Positions 22,801-33,898 of a stretch of DNA of 64,000 bases are shown here, piece by piece. The position numbers and the translations under genes are program-made. Within the stretch, counting starts at the first letter, position 1, and every line of letters begins with the position of its first letter. Under the pieces are notes generated by a model. The model worked only from the letters and a program-made list of their open reading frames with translations, was not told the DNA's origin and ran no database searches. The DNA is from Furcasterigmium furcatum (taxonomy: Eukaryota > Ascomycota > Sordariomycetes > Glomerellales > Plectosphaerellaceae), in NCBI GenBank assembly GCA_001599815.1, contig BCIA01000005.1, forward strand, positions 1,467,088 through 1,531,087, written 5' to 3'.

Positions 22801-24184
22801 GCAGGAGGGTGCGATCATCAAAGCAATGAAGGTGATAGAGAACGGCATCTTCAATGAAGACGAAGTCAAGGAAGCGCTGTACTATGCCCCAGCACGTCAC
22901 CCAGGGTGCACTGGTGCTCGCTGTCTCGAGGATAACGTTACAGATATCAAGGCCCAGGCCGCGGCAAACCACAAGGGCATTGGGCTGATCCAATCTCTGA
23001 TCCACGAGTACACCTTGAAGACGGTGCTGGTAAGTCCTTCCGCTGACCCATCCTCCGTGAGAGCGGGCAGCTAAGCCAGACAAAACACATAGCTGTACAT
23101 GGGAGCGGTCCAAGAAGCCTCTGCCAACGCTGTGCGCGATACTCTGAAGCGAATCAGCAAGCAGAAACAGAAGACAACCTTCAAGGCCAAAGACTTCATG
23201 GACGATGGATCTAAGATTCAGCTGCAGGTCGACATCAATGTGGAAACCGGCGATGCGGTGTTCGATTTCAACGGCACAAGCCAGCAAACATACGGTAAAT
23301 GCCCTGTTTTCCTCTGTCTTTCATGTCACGAATCACGGCTAACCTCCTGGGAAGGAAATTGGAACGCCACCCCAGCTGTTACCAACTCCGCCATGATCTA
23401 TGCCCTACGCTGTCTCGTAGCCGCTGATATCCCCTTAAATCAGGGCTGCATGCTTCCCATCCAGCTTCTCATCCCCGAGAAGTCTCTTCTCGACCCAAAC
23501 GAGCACGCGGCAGTCGCTGCAGGCAACGGCCTCACGGCCCAGCGTGTCGTGGACACCATCCTCAAAGCGCTGGAGATCTGCGCTGCGAGCAATGGCTGCA
23601 TGGCCAATTTCACCTTCGGCCTACCCGAGGCAGATGGCTTTGGCTACTACGAGACTATTGCCGGGGGTAGTGGTGCAGGTCCCGGCTGGATCGGCGAGGA
23701 CGGCGTCCACGTCCACATGACTAACACCCGGATTACCGATGCCGAGATCCTGGAGCGCCGATACCCTGTGCTACTGCGGGAGTATAGCCTGCGGAAGGGT
23801 AGCGGAGGCGCTGGTCAGTACCGAGGCGGAGACGGCGTGGTACGGGAGCTGGAGTTCCTGATCGACTTGCACATCGGCGTCTTGTCGGAGCGACGGGCGT
23901 TTCCGCCGTACGGCATGGCGGGTGGTGAGGCTGCCTCGACGGGCCTCAATCTCTGGCTCAGAGGCGACGGCAGCGTCATCAACGTGGGCGGCAAGGCTTC
24001 GTTCCAGGCCAAGGCTGGCGATAGGTTCAGAATCCTGACGCCCGGCGGCGGTGGCTACGGGCCGCCTTCTTCGGTCCAGTTGAATGGGCAGGATGGCGAA
24101 CGTCGCGACCAGGTCCCCATGGCGTTTGTGCCCCGGGCTGCTGGTTCTGTATTTGCGAGGCAAAGTCTCCAGGATACGCAGTAG
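19806..24184 (+). CDS. 5-oxoprolinase (ATP-hydrolysing), hydantoinase A/B fusion
   Basis: Exons 19806..19857, 19907..20092, 20154..20245, 20303..22401, 22474..22674, 22744..23029, 23093..23294 and 23355..24184 encode 1,315 residues, close to the family length of about 1,280. The HyuA half begins VKVAI|DRGGTFTD (phosphate loop, split by intron 1) and continues RMGTTVATNALLER, then GFDMGGTSTDVSRY. The HyuB half starts near PITLSVFANRFMGVAEQMG and has the THLPDLTVITPVF and GGSGAGPGWIGEDG motifs and a glycine-rich end. The enzyme opens 5-oxoproline to glutamate with ATP in the cytosol (gamma-glutamyl cycle). The 60-nt intron at 23295-23354 has no in-frame stop, so its retention would add 20 residues. 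A Zn2Cys6 regulator and an aminotransferase remnant lie downstream. Confidence 0.93.
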
Positions 24185-24420
24185 GGTTTCCGTAGACTCT
24201 AGTTCAGTTTCTATGAGCATACATCGAAGCAGGACACGTTTGCTGTTATAACACAAGTGGCCCTAATAATACACCGCTGCCGGGATCTCACCTTGTTGAC
24301 GGGATATGATTCCACCATGAAGCCTCCGATGCAAGTGAGTAATCAAACGGCATTTGAGCTCTAAAGATTCTCGAGGAAATTATTATAACGGCTTGTAATG
24401 TCTGCATTGATACATGGTTG

Positions 24421-27198
24421 TCATGCTGAAAAGTTTAAGACGTTCCGACTGAAATCGTTGAAGTCGCCCACGTCCTCCCCGCGGAACTCCCACTCCGGAT
24501 TGTTGGATAGGGAGCAATAGTAGTCATAGTATTCCCCAACAAGTATATCCATCGTGTTGAGTCCATTTCCCAAGCCACTCACCTCAGCAGGCGCCCCCTG
24601 TTGTCCGTCGTCAACCATGTCCACGTGATGGCTGATCGGAATCTGGGTCGTGTCTTCTTCGTGGGCGGTCGGGTCCAATGTCTCGAGCTCAACCCGCCCG
24701 CTCCTAGCTGCCTGGCTGCCTTCCACGGGCTCGAAATGTCTATCCAAGCCGTCGGAAGAAGGCCCTAGAGCCGTAGGCCCCTGAGGCCCAGAAGCGGCTG
24801 AATGTGCAACAGGCTGCCGCAGTGTTTCCATGCTGATGAGCCGTTCAGACAGTGACGTCCACATGCTTCGGACCTCCTGGATCTTTTCAACCGCAAATGG
24901 ATTCTTCATGTCTGCCAAGTACTGCAGCAGTGACAGGGCATCTTGCAACCCCTGCTTTGCATTATGCGCTGCGTGCTCCGGGCAGGCGGTGTCGAATATC
25001 GCCGTAAGCATCATGATGAACGCGGCCGAGAACACGGCATCTGAGTCAAAGAAACCAAAGATGGCTGAAGGGTTCTCCGGGTCAGCAAATCCAATCTTGC
25101 CAACACTGACTGATATTGACAAACCTAGGCTCTGCCTCTTCCTGAGACTGCCCATCACATTCAGCAGTCGCCTGGCCGCCTCGGAGCAAGTCCGAGACAG
25201 TCGCCCGAGAGAGTTCGTGTCAATATTCACACGATTCCCCTCATCTGCGTTGAGAAGGAGATGCGCCGCATGCAGCATGACAGGTCGGATGGTCAGGATC
25301 GTGGCTTGGCAAAACAGCATGTTCAATGAGCTCCACGTCCTGGACGGCTGGCCGTTGGGCAGCCGCTCGGGCGAGTCCCCAAGCATGCTCCCTAGCCTGT
25401 CGGCGGGGATATCTGCGGCGATTTCGTAAAGTGATCGCACTATGCTCTGCCCGTTGGGAACAAAAGTCGACTCGGTCTGGATGTCGTGGCCATAGAGGAC
25501 TGGGAGGCTTCAGTCATGAACTAGACATGCCTTGCTTGTCGACATGGGCATGTAGGATCATACCAGAGATGATCTTCCCGGTTACTCGGGCCAACTTGAT
25601 AGAGGTGCGCATTGGCGCAGCCGACTCGAAGCCGGCGCAGTCTGCCGGTAGGTCCAACTCGATCACGCTGTCCTCGACCCCCGAGGGATTGCCTGTTGCG
25701 GCGGCTATTCTCCTGATATAGTTCAGGTCTCTTGAGACATTGCAACTAGGACACTGGTTGACTCACCGTTCCTGCATGTAAATCGTCCACCAAAGACGTG
25801 TTATGTGGATGGTCTCGGAATACAACCTGCTGTTCGGTCCTGATTTCCGGTGGTACCCGTGAGAGATGGCCAGCCTCATGGCGGTGCTGATCTGCTGGCA
25901 GTTAGCGTTAGAGAACAAATTTGGAAAGCAGTCCAACTGACGTAGACGTATGCGTCCTCCTTCTGGTTGGCATTCTGGAGGTACACGGCCATTAGGGCAG
26001 TGATCTCCACGCCCAGCGTACCCATGGCCCTGAGGTTGCTTAGCTCGGGCATGTGGCGATGCACGAAAGCAAAGAGGTCGTAGCCTGGCAGAGAAGACTC
26101 GTCGTGAAAGGTACCTAAGAAAAGTTTTCCGACAGCAAATACGAGTATCATCTCCAAGTACCACGGATCCCAGCGCAATACCCCGCGCTCACGATCCCCG
26201 AGGAACTTGCTGAGACGATCCAGGAACTGACGAATGTCAAAGTGACACTGGGCCTGGCTGCAGTAGAACATGAATGCCTCCAGCAGCTTGTGACATTGCT
26301 GGGAGTCGGGAAGGTCTGATAATTCTCGCAGATCCGGCTGGAGTGCCGACTCTGTCGGTGCTCGAACCCAAGGATACGTCGCTGCAGTTTGGCCGGGGGA
26401 CCGGCCTGTATGGGCAGTTACCTGTACATCGTCTATGAGCTGCTGAACTCGGGATCCGAAAATGTGACTTGAGCTCAGCGCAGAGTCTGCCGGGATGGCT
26501 GTAGAACAATGTCAGTATGTGAGCGCCAATCGGGTTGATGACAGACTCCTTGTCCCGGCGTACTTGAACCTGGCGAGATCTCAGCCACCGGAGCATCAAC
26601 ATTGGCCTGTTCGCTTTGGATAGCAGCAAGTGAAACTGCAGAATCCCGTCGGATGTCATGACTCGGCGTTTGGACCAGTGCAGAGTGAGCACTGGGCGAT
26701 CGTCCAGGGTGGGAGATGCTGTGGTGGCCATGGCCAGCGTTGGAGCTTGCGGACCCTGCATGCTCCTCGTTTTCGTATCTCGCCAGCCGGCTCTCCAGTT
26801 CCTCAATCCTCCTATATCAGTCGATGGCGTCAGCGGCAAGGTCCAATTGGTGAAAAGGGGACATCCGCGTACATTACTGAGTAAGCCCTTTTCCGGCCTT
26901 CGAGAATCGTGCACTCCAGGCCTCTTTTCGTACAATACTGGCATGGTGCAGTACCAGAGCACTTGACTTTCTTCTTCCGGCAAGTTAAACATCTGATACG
27001 CCAACGTCAGTAACGAAGGTGCGAGGGAAGCCTCTGTCGCCTCACAGTCCGTCATGGTCTGGCCGCCATGATCCGCGCGGCTGGAGGAGCAAGGGTTCAG
27101 GCTTACGCTGCTTTCTTCACATCTGCGTCCTTCGAGGATGCGTCTACCGCCGGAGAGGAAGCCCGGGTGGAGCGTCGCTTGCTGCCTTCGCGACCCAT
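24421..27198 (-). CDS. Zn2Cys6 fungal transcription factor next to 5-oxoprolinase
   Basis: Exons complement(24421..25499, 25564..25712, 25767..25891, 25942..26498, 26564..26811, 26873..26992, 27107..27198) encode 789 residues. The cluster at about residues 32-59 is CLTCRKKKVKC, CQYC, GLEC, followed by the coiled-coil dimerisation stretch RIEELESRLARYENEE. The fungal-specific domain includes LLEAFMFYCSQAQCHFD, ALMAVYLQNANQKEDAYVY and ITRLWWTIYMQERR; the C-terminal part contains the usual STFVPNGQSIVRSL segment. One donor is GTCAGT (25941). The gene is convergent with the 5-oxoprolinase (236 bp apart) and divergent from the aminotransferase remnant across 300 bp that hold two CGG-N9-CCG elements. 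This suggests an autoregulated local regulator. Confidence 0.87.
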
Positions 27199-27311
27199 GG
27201 CAAGACATACGGGTATTCACCCATCAATTCTCGCCCCGGACTGGAAGTTTGCGGGGTCAAGTGCGCATTTTTCGGCCCCTGGACAGTTCGGCTGGTAGGC
27301 ACCCCCACCTT

Positions 27312-27326
27312 CGGCGTTGAAGGCCG
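27312..27326. promoter_or_regulatory. CGG-N9-CCG element, divergent TF/aminotransferase promoter
   Basis: CGGCGTTGAAGGCCG matches the 5-oxoprolinase promoter site at 19581-19595 in 14 of 15 positions. Confidence 0.5.
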
Positions 27327-27349
27327 ACGGTTGTCGCCTCGTGCGGATG

Positions 27350-27370
27350 TCTCGGCGTCGACCGCCGAGA
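27350..27370. promoter_or_regulatory. 21-bp inverted repeat with CGG-N9-CCG
   Basis: TCTCGGCG and CGCCGAGA form perfect 8-bp arms around TCGAC. The half-sites are again spaced 9 bp apart. It sits midway between the divergent transcription factor start (27198) and the aminotransferase ATG (27499). Confidence 0.5.
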
Positions 27371-27498
27371 CTCACAAGTGCTTCGGCAATCCCCGTGCCG
27401 GTCTTCAAGGTATACAAGCCTACGTTGTACCTTGTTTAGCTTAACTGTTCCGTGACCGAATAGCATGTCGAAAAAGCCCGGACGCGAACCGATTGACC

Positions 27499-28828
27499 AT
27501 GTCCGCCTTTAGCAGTCTCGCAGAAGCATCCCCGGACGCCTTCTTCTCCCTGATCGCGGCTTATCGGGAGGACGAGAATCTTAGCAAGGTTGACCTCTGC
27601 CGAAGAGATGATCTACTCTGACCCGACCATTGATCACGAACATTTGCCGCAGCTTGGCCATCCAGCCTTCCTCGCTGAAGCCAAGAGAATTGTATTTGGA
27701 GACCTCGACACGAGCCGTGTTGCTTGCATCCAGACAGTCTCTGGCACCGGATCGAATCACCTAGCAGCAAGATTCCTCGCGGAGACGTTGAAGCCCAAGA
27801 ATGTTTGGTTCTCCGATCCGACGTGGGTCAACCATGCCGATACCTGGAGACACGACGTCCCGTCCGTCAAGCAGCGGTATTATCCCTTTTACAACGAGAA
27901 CACATTCACACTGAACTTGGAAGGCATGCTCAGTACACTCAGGGCGGAGGCGGAGCACGGGGATGTCATCATCCTGCATGCTTGCGCCCATAATCCTACC
28001 GGCTTGGATCCCACGCGGGAACAGTGGCAGCTCGTCTGCGACGTCTGCGAAGAGAAAGGCCTCTTCGCAGTGTTCGATTCGGCATAGTTGGTTATCCCCT
28101 ATCCTTGCCTACTTTTGCATCGGAAGCTGACCCATGCACTACCCCAGCCAGGGCTTTGCCTCAGGGTCCGTCTCTGACGATGCGTTTGCTATGCGCCACT
28201 TTGCCTCGCGCCAAAACGGCACCCTCGAGTTTGCGGTGGCCCAATCCTACAGCAAGAACTTTGGTCTGTATGGTGAGCGAGTAGGGGCTCTCCAGATTGC
28301 CACTCGGGGCAGTTCGCTTGTGGCCAAAGTGGAGGGAAGGCTCAAGAAGATTGCCCGCGCCGAGTACAGCACTTGCCCTAGCTACGGCGCTCGCATTGTT
28401 GCCACCATTCTGGGGAGCGATACGCTTCGTCAAGAGTGGTATGAGGACCTCGCCACCATGAGCCGGCGCATGAAGAACATGAGGCAACTGCTCTATGACG
28501 CTCTGAAGCGAAAGGGAACCCCGGGTAGTTGGGATCATCTCTTGACAAATGTAATTCTGCGTGGAGAACCAAAAGTCCGCGTGCTATTCTAAGAAGTCTT
28601 GCAGATTGGTATGTTCTCGATGACTGGGTTGTCGAAGGAGCAGTGCACCAGGCTCAAATCCGAGCATCACGTATATCTTCTTCCGTCCGGAAGGCTTTCA
28701 GTCACAGGATGTAAGTTTTCAAGTTCTTTCCTACGGCCTTTATTAATGATAGCTGTTTAGTGACAGAGCACAACGTTCAATACGTCGCCAACTCACTTGA
28801 CCAGGTGCTGAAAGAAGACCGGCGATGA
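27499..28828 (+). pseudogene. Aspartate aminotransferase-like pseudogene (internal deletion with frameshift)
   Basis: The N-terminus MSAFSSLAEASPDAFFSLIA and REDENLSKVDL matches class I aspartate aminotransferases. Near 27595 it passes abruptly into another frame at AEEMIYSDPTIDHEHLPQLG. The block that normally lies between (the GVGAYRDDNG...VLPVVKKA region, about 20 residues) is missing, and the first frame hits a stop within eight codons. The rest is well preserved over further exons (to 28086, 28148..28550, 28605..28710, 28761..28828): HACAHNPTGLD, FDSAYQGFASG across an intron with a GTTGGT donor, and the PLP-lysine motif SYSKNFGLYGER. A protein starting at an internal ATG (27611) would lack the N-terminal arm that helps form the active site. 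Recent inactivation is the simplest reading; a sequence error is an alternative. Confidence 0.7.
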
Positions 28829-29714
28829 AATCCATGGCAGTTTTCAACGACTGGGAAGTGTAGGGGCCTAGCAAATCAGGGCTGTCAGGGATGTAGTGTT
28901 CGACTGACTCCGGTAGACTTACAAGGGAGGTCAGGAATATAGAACGAATATGACTGCATGTTCCGCACGAGTCCTCGTTTCTTATCTTGACCTATGGAAG
29001 TAGGAAGAAAACGACACACAGCTCTTCTCATGAGCTCTTTTGATGCAGTGGTACTTTTTCGGTTTCAGCAAGCACAAAATTGTTTTACTTGATACCGTCG
29101 GGGCTTAACGCGTGCTATCTGGTCAGGGTACCTTGGCAATTGTACTCCCACGAGCACAAGACTGGTGGTCCTCGAAGATCGCGGCTAGCGGCTTCACCCA
29201 GCGACCGATTTAGAGAGGGGCTGAGAATCACGGCCATCACAGTTTCTGGGCTTCCTATGCAGAAGGGAGTGTCAGGTCGCAGATCTTACCTCGCGTCTTG
29301 TGGCCTCGCGTATCATAACTGGGCTCGGCCAGATCCCACCGATATTCGGCCATCAAGGCCGCGACTGATCTCGGCCTGGAGAATGCGGGGAAGCCTACCA
29401 GGATAGGACCACTTTCTAGTCCGGTGCCCAACGCCGACGACTTAACTAGCCCCCGGACTCATGACTCGGACAATCGGAAGCTTATCTTGACTGGGTCCGG
29501 GGAACAAGCGAGGCCCTGGACTCTTAGATAGCAACAACATCAACAACCTTGCGTCCAAGCGGGCGTGCGAGTATTTCAATGCACGAACACCCCGGGTCAC
29601 TGGCATTGCTTTCCTGGGAACAGATTTGCACTTTCAATTTGTTCAAATCTTCACAATTCTCGTCATACCGGCGCCTCAATCCCAGTTCGTCGTCCAAAGC
29701 CCCCAGGACTCGCC
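28829..29714. other. Intergenic region before permease gene
   Basis: This 886-bp stretch has no recognisable gene. A CGG-N9-CCG element, CGGCCATCAAGGCCG, lies at 29347-29361, 354 bp before the permease start. Its spacing matches the 5-oxoprolinase and regulator promoters. Confidence 0.4.
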
Positions 29715-31690
29715 ATGAACCTCAAGTTCTCCTTCAACGCCAAGGGCGACGACTCCCCTCCCGAGGTGTACAACCGCAAGCTCTTCTATGTCATCTTGAC
29801 TGCAACCTTTGGGTCGGTCATCTTCGGATACGATCTCGCCTTTATCGGCGGCGTATTCGCCCTTCCGTCGTTCATCAACCGCTTCAACCTGGCCGATATC
29901 GATGCCACAGCAACCCGTGCCCACATGGTGAACACCTGTAAGTGCACCCCCCTTATTACCACGGCCTAGCGGCTATCAGTGTGTATCGAAACCCTCGAAG
30001 AGTATGCTAACCACTGTGCGTGGGCGTCAGTCCAGGGTGGTGCCTTCGTGGGTGTCATTGCCATATTCTTCGTCAACGAGCGCTTCGGCCGCCGCATTTC
30101 TCTGCTCGCCTCCGGCACCCTCTTCAACATTGGTGTCGTTTTCCAGATGGCGTGCCAGGGAAACATTCCTCTCTTCTATGTCGGGAGATTCGTCACTGGC
30201 TTGGGTATCGGGGGCGCAAGCTTCGTCATTCCCCAATTCCTTTCCGAGTGCGCGCCCCCTGCCAGTCGTGGCGGCATCATTGGCACGGTAGGCGGCTCTG
30301 ACGATACCTCTCTCCCCATTTGTACCAGAGCTAACGGCAGAGGTATCAACAGTTTGAAATTGGCATGCAAGTTGGCCTCGTCATTGGCTTTTGGATCAAC
30401 TATGGCGTTGAGCGAACGGTATGTTCACTCGGGTCTCGGCCACTCTCCCGCACCCTGCCGTCCACCGCTCCTCCTGGTTAGCAGTACTAGAGGAATAACA
30501 CGATGTGACAGGTCGATCCCGCCGGTGATAGGCAGTGGCACATTCCCATTAGTTTTCAGTTCATCCCCGCGGTCCTGATGATGGTGGGGATCATGTTCCT
30601 TTGCGAGAGTCCGCGTTGGCTCTATGTCCACGGCCGCGCGGACGACGCCCTCAAAGCTCTGGTATGGCTCCGACAGCTCCCTGCCGAGCACCCTTTTATC
30701 GCGCGGGAAATCGCCGACTACGAGAGACAAGCCGAGGCCGAGATATCCCCCTTGTCCAGTTCCGGGCTGCGATCTGTCATCTCTGAGGCCTTCAGCAGGA
30801 ACATCTGGCCGCGCATTGTCATCGGTTGTGCCCTCATGATCTTCCAGAACTCTACCGGAATCAACGCCATGAACAACTTTTCGGTCGTTTTCTTCAGGAA
30901 CCTCGGGTTCTCGGCCAATGTAAGTCACCATGTTGAGGAACGGTCACGGCGACAATTTCCATTGACACCACGCAGAGCCTTCAGCTTCTCTCGACCGGCA
31001 TCTACGGCATCGTGAAGGGCGTGGCAGCCACCATCACTTTCCTCTTCCTCGTCGACCGTTTTGGCCGCCGGCCCCTTTTCTTGATTGGCTCGGTCATTTG
31101 CGCATTTTCCATGTTCTACGTCGCGGCTTTCTCATCCCTCACCAAGTCCTTCGAGAACACTCAGCCCCCTGGCGCCCTCGCCTACTCCGCCGCGGCGTTC
31201 ATCTACATGTTCGGCGCAGGCTATGTGAGTTCTCCCGATACAAGATGCGCGAAGAGGGCGTCCGATCCCTCGCCCGCGATCGCTTGGCTGACGTTTTCTC
31301 TCCCAGGCTGTCGGCTGGAACCTTCCCTGGATCGTGGCAGCCGAGATCTACCCGACCAAGGTCCGGTCCTTCTGCGTCATGCTGACCACCTGCTCCCACT
31401 GGGTCGGGCAGTTCTACACCTCGTACGCAGTGGGGTACATGCTGCGTGACATTACCTACGGGACCTTCCTCTTCTTTGGCGCGATGACCGTGCTGGGAGC
31501 TGCATATGTCTGGTTCGTCCTGCCGGAGACGCAGGGCGTGTCTCTGGAGGATATGGACGCCCTCTTTGCCGGAAAGGGCAGCGCTCGCAGGAAGATGAAG
31601 CAGTTCAGCGAGTACAGAGCTGAGCGACTGGCGCTGGGCCAAGAGGACCATCCCAAGGATGAGGACAGCGTCCGGGCTGACCAGCCCTGA
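29715..31690 (+). CDS. MFS sugar/quinate-type permease
   Basis: Exons 29715..29937, 30031..30287, 30353..30418, 30512..30919, 30976..31224 and 31307..31690 encode 528 residues. Sugar-porter hallmarks are FGYDLAFIGGVFALPSF, NERFGRRISLLAS, CESPRWLYVHGRADDALK, FQNSTGINAMNNFS in helix 7, DRFGRRPLFLIGS, IVAAEIYPTKVRS and the terminal PETQGVSLEDMDALF. It has twelve helices with a long charged C-terminus. It resembles fungal quinate and high-affinity hexose permeases; the transported compound is unknown. It lies downstream of the aminotransferase remnant and may belong to the same small regulon as the 5-oxoprolinase, judging from the CGG-N9-CCG element in its promoter. Confidence 0.9.
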
Positions 31691-32467
31691 GTGAGGGCTT
31701 CACGAGCTCCATCAATCAGACCGTAGCTGCTTGAGCCCTGCCTGCCGCGGTTTATGGCTCTCTATTCAGATTGGAGTAAGCTTAGCGAAGAATTGACACC
31801 TCTTCTGGCATGTACGTAGGGTGGGCGTGCAAGCTGCCCGCCTGAAGGCCCCTGATGCCTGTGATGCAGGACCAGGAACAAGGACGCATCGGTGAGGAAG
31901 GCCTCGTAGCCTCATGTCGTAAATAGGAGGCAGGGATTCCCAATTGGCATGAAATCCCAATGGATGTGAGCAAGTCCTCCTTGGTATCTAGATCTTCGAA
32001 CGAACTTGTCTCACCACAAAACGCGACCATGGTGGTTTGCCAGACCTGAAAGCCTGCGATGCGTCTTGCTGACCTCGGTGAGCCGGCGCGTTGTATGCCG
32101 CTGTCCTCACGACGTCGTCCTTTTGCGCGTTGGGGCAGGGATCGTGACCTGAAGTTTCGCCGTCTCGGCGTCCGTTTTTTGGCCTCACATCTTGGCATTG
32201 CCCGTTGGTGCATCCGCCACGCGCATAATGCGTGTTCTCTGTGGAAACTCATCTCCGCGACAGGCAGGCTGTGCAATGATTCGGCCGAAAAGGGCACGAC
32301 TAGGATGCTGTGCCGCTCAACATCGCGTCGTAGCGACTTGGCATGTGTGGTATAAGATCTGTGCACGGTCTGCCCCTGATCGACACGCAAATTACCCCAA
32401 CTGCTTCGACTGCTTCGACTTCAACACATCCTCACCGACAGTGCGCTCACTCGTACCCGTCACCAAC
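31691..32467. other. Intergenic region
   Basis: These 777 bp hold no recognisable gene. Open frames on both strands are short and of unlikely composition. The plus-strand frame continuing into the next gene upstream of 32468 is taken as 5' UTR. Confidence 0.4.
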
Positions 32468-33533
32468 ATGCCCACCACATCAATCGCCGGGACACTGACC
32501 CTCACGAACCTCGGAGCGGTCACCACCACCTTCACTGCCCCCGGTTCCTGCGCGACGCAATGGAAAAATTTCCGATATGGGTATGGCCCTGAAGATTTCC
32601 CCGACTTCGTCCCAGCCGGCAGCTGCGATGAGCTCCTCATGAAGTCCGAGTGCTTCCCTCACGGCGACAAACTCTTCGAGATCGAATCTTCAGTTTTCAC
32701 TGCCTTTGGGTATGAATTGGCGCAGCCGTACTACTCACCCGCCTGGGACTGCCCGGCCGGGTGGACGACAGCCGGCGTGGCTGGTATGACCGCCGGCATT
32801 GCCTCGGTGAACGGCGTCTTTTCTCCGTCTGGGGCGGCTGAGACCGTGACCCGCAGCTTCGAGGTGGACGTCGGGGGAACGGAGGGTACTATTACTGCAG
32901 TTGAGACAAAGACGCCCGTCAACTTCGTCCCGAACATGATCACATCGGCCCTCGGACCCGACGAGACCGCCATCCTCTGCTGCCCCAGGTCCGTTCTCTG
33001 CCCAACGCATTGCGGGTTCCATGATTGTCGAAACCCTTCTGACAATGCACAGCGGCTACACAGCCGACGCATACCATGCAGGCTGCCTGACACATTTCCC
33101 GGGATCCTTACTGTCAGGCATTGAGGGTTGCTACCCTTTCCGAACCTCCGAGCCGTTCGTCACTGAGACCCCCACCTTGATCGACACATGGGAGTTTGAC
33201 GGCCAGACGTTCACCGAGACCCATAGGCTTCCGCCTCGGCCTACCGACTTTTTTGATGGTGTAACCAGAGTATCATACTTCTTCGGCGCCGACGGCCACC
33301 CCATGACTATTCTGTCGAACGGTTCATCAGTTCCATGGCTTGAGCCTTCCGATTTCGAGGGCGCCGCGTTCCAGCCGTTCTTGGTTCTCATTGCCAATGG
33401 CAGCAGAACGGAGGCTGGCGGCAACAGAACGGAGGCTAGTGACGACGATTCGGCCGCTTCGGTTTCCACAAACAGCTTGTGGGCTATGGGTGCGGCGCTC
33501 TTCGCGGGTTTCGTCGCGGCTGCAGCGCTCTGA
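32468..33533 (+). CDS. Putative cell-surface protein with C-terminal hydrophobic (GPI-type) tail
   Basis: Exons 32468..32988 and 33053..33533 encode 333 residues. The N-terminus carries LGAVTTTFTAPGSC, a motif common at the start of fungal wall or membrane-anchored orphan proteins. Repeated cysteines follow (AGSCDELLMKSECFP, YYSPAWDCPAGWTT, ILCCPSGYTADAYH). The intron splits C-C-P-S-G-Y. The C-terminus is serine/threonine-rich and then strongly hydrophobic (SLWAMGAALFAGFVAAAAL), consistent with GPI attachment or a single membrane helix. There is no clear N-terminal signal at this ATG, so an upstream start or exon could be missing. Function is unknown. Confidence 0.65.
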
Positions 33534-33898
33534 GAGATATCCAGGACTTGTTTTGGGGAGTTTTGTGGGAGAGCATTACGCTGTGAACATAGGCATGAAG
33601 CGGTGTTTCTGGTTTCTGAAATAGGTATTTTGATTTTCTTTTTCGGGAGGTTGATGTCTTCAGCCCATCAACCATCCACGGATGGGAACAACTGAGAAGT
33701 CAGGGAGTTGTCCATAATGGTAATGCAGATGCACGGATGTATCTTGCCTCCTTCATAAGTCAGCGCTTGATGAATGAAATATCCAATTTCTGTGTTCAAA
33801 CTGAAACAACGCTATGCTAATGCCAATGCTAGTGCCATGGTGTAGGAGGAAAGAATTCTGCTGCAGCTCCAACCCGTGCCGGGATCCTGCTCAATGTG

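Noticed and set aside
22502..23287. 261-codon open frame on the minus strand
   Set aside because: It is antisense to several spliced exons of the 5-oxoprolinase.
26237..27220. 327-codon open frame on the minus strand
   Set aside because: It runs through introns of the Zn2Cys6 gene in a different frame; the zinc cluster reads correctly only in the spliced model.
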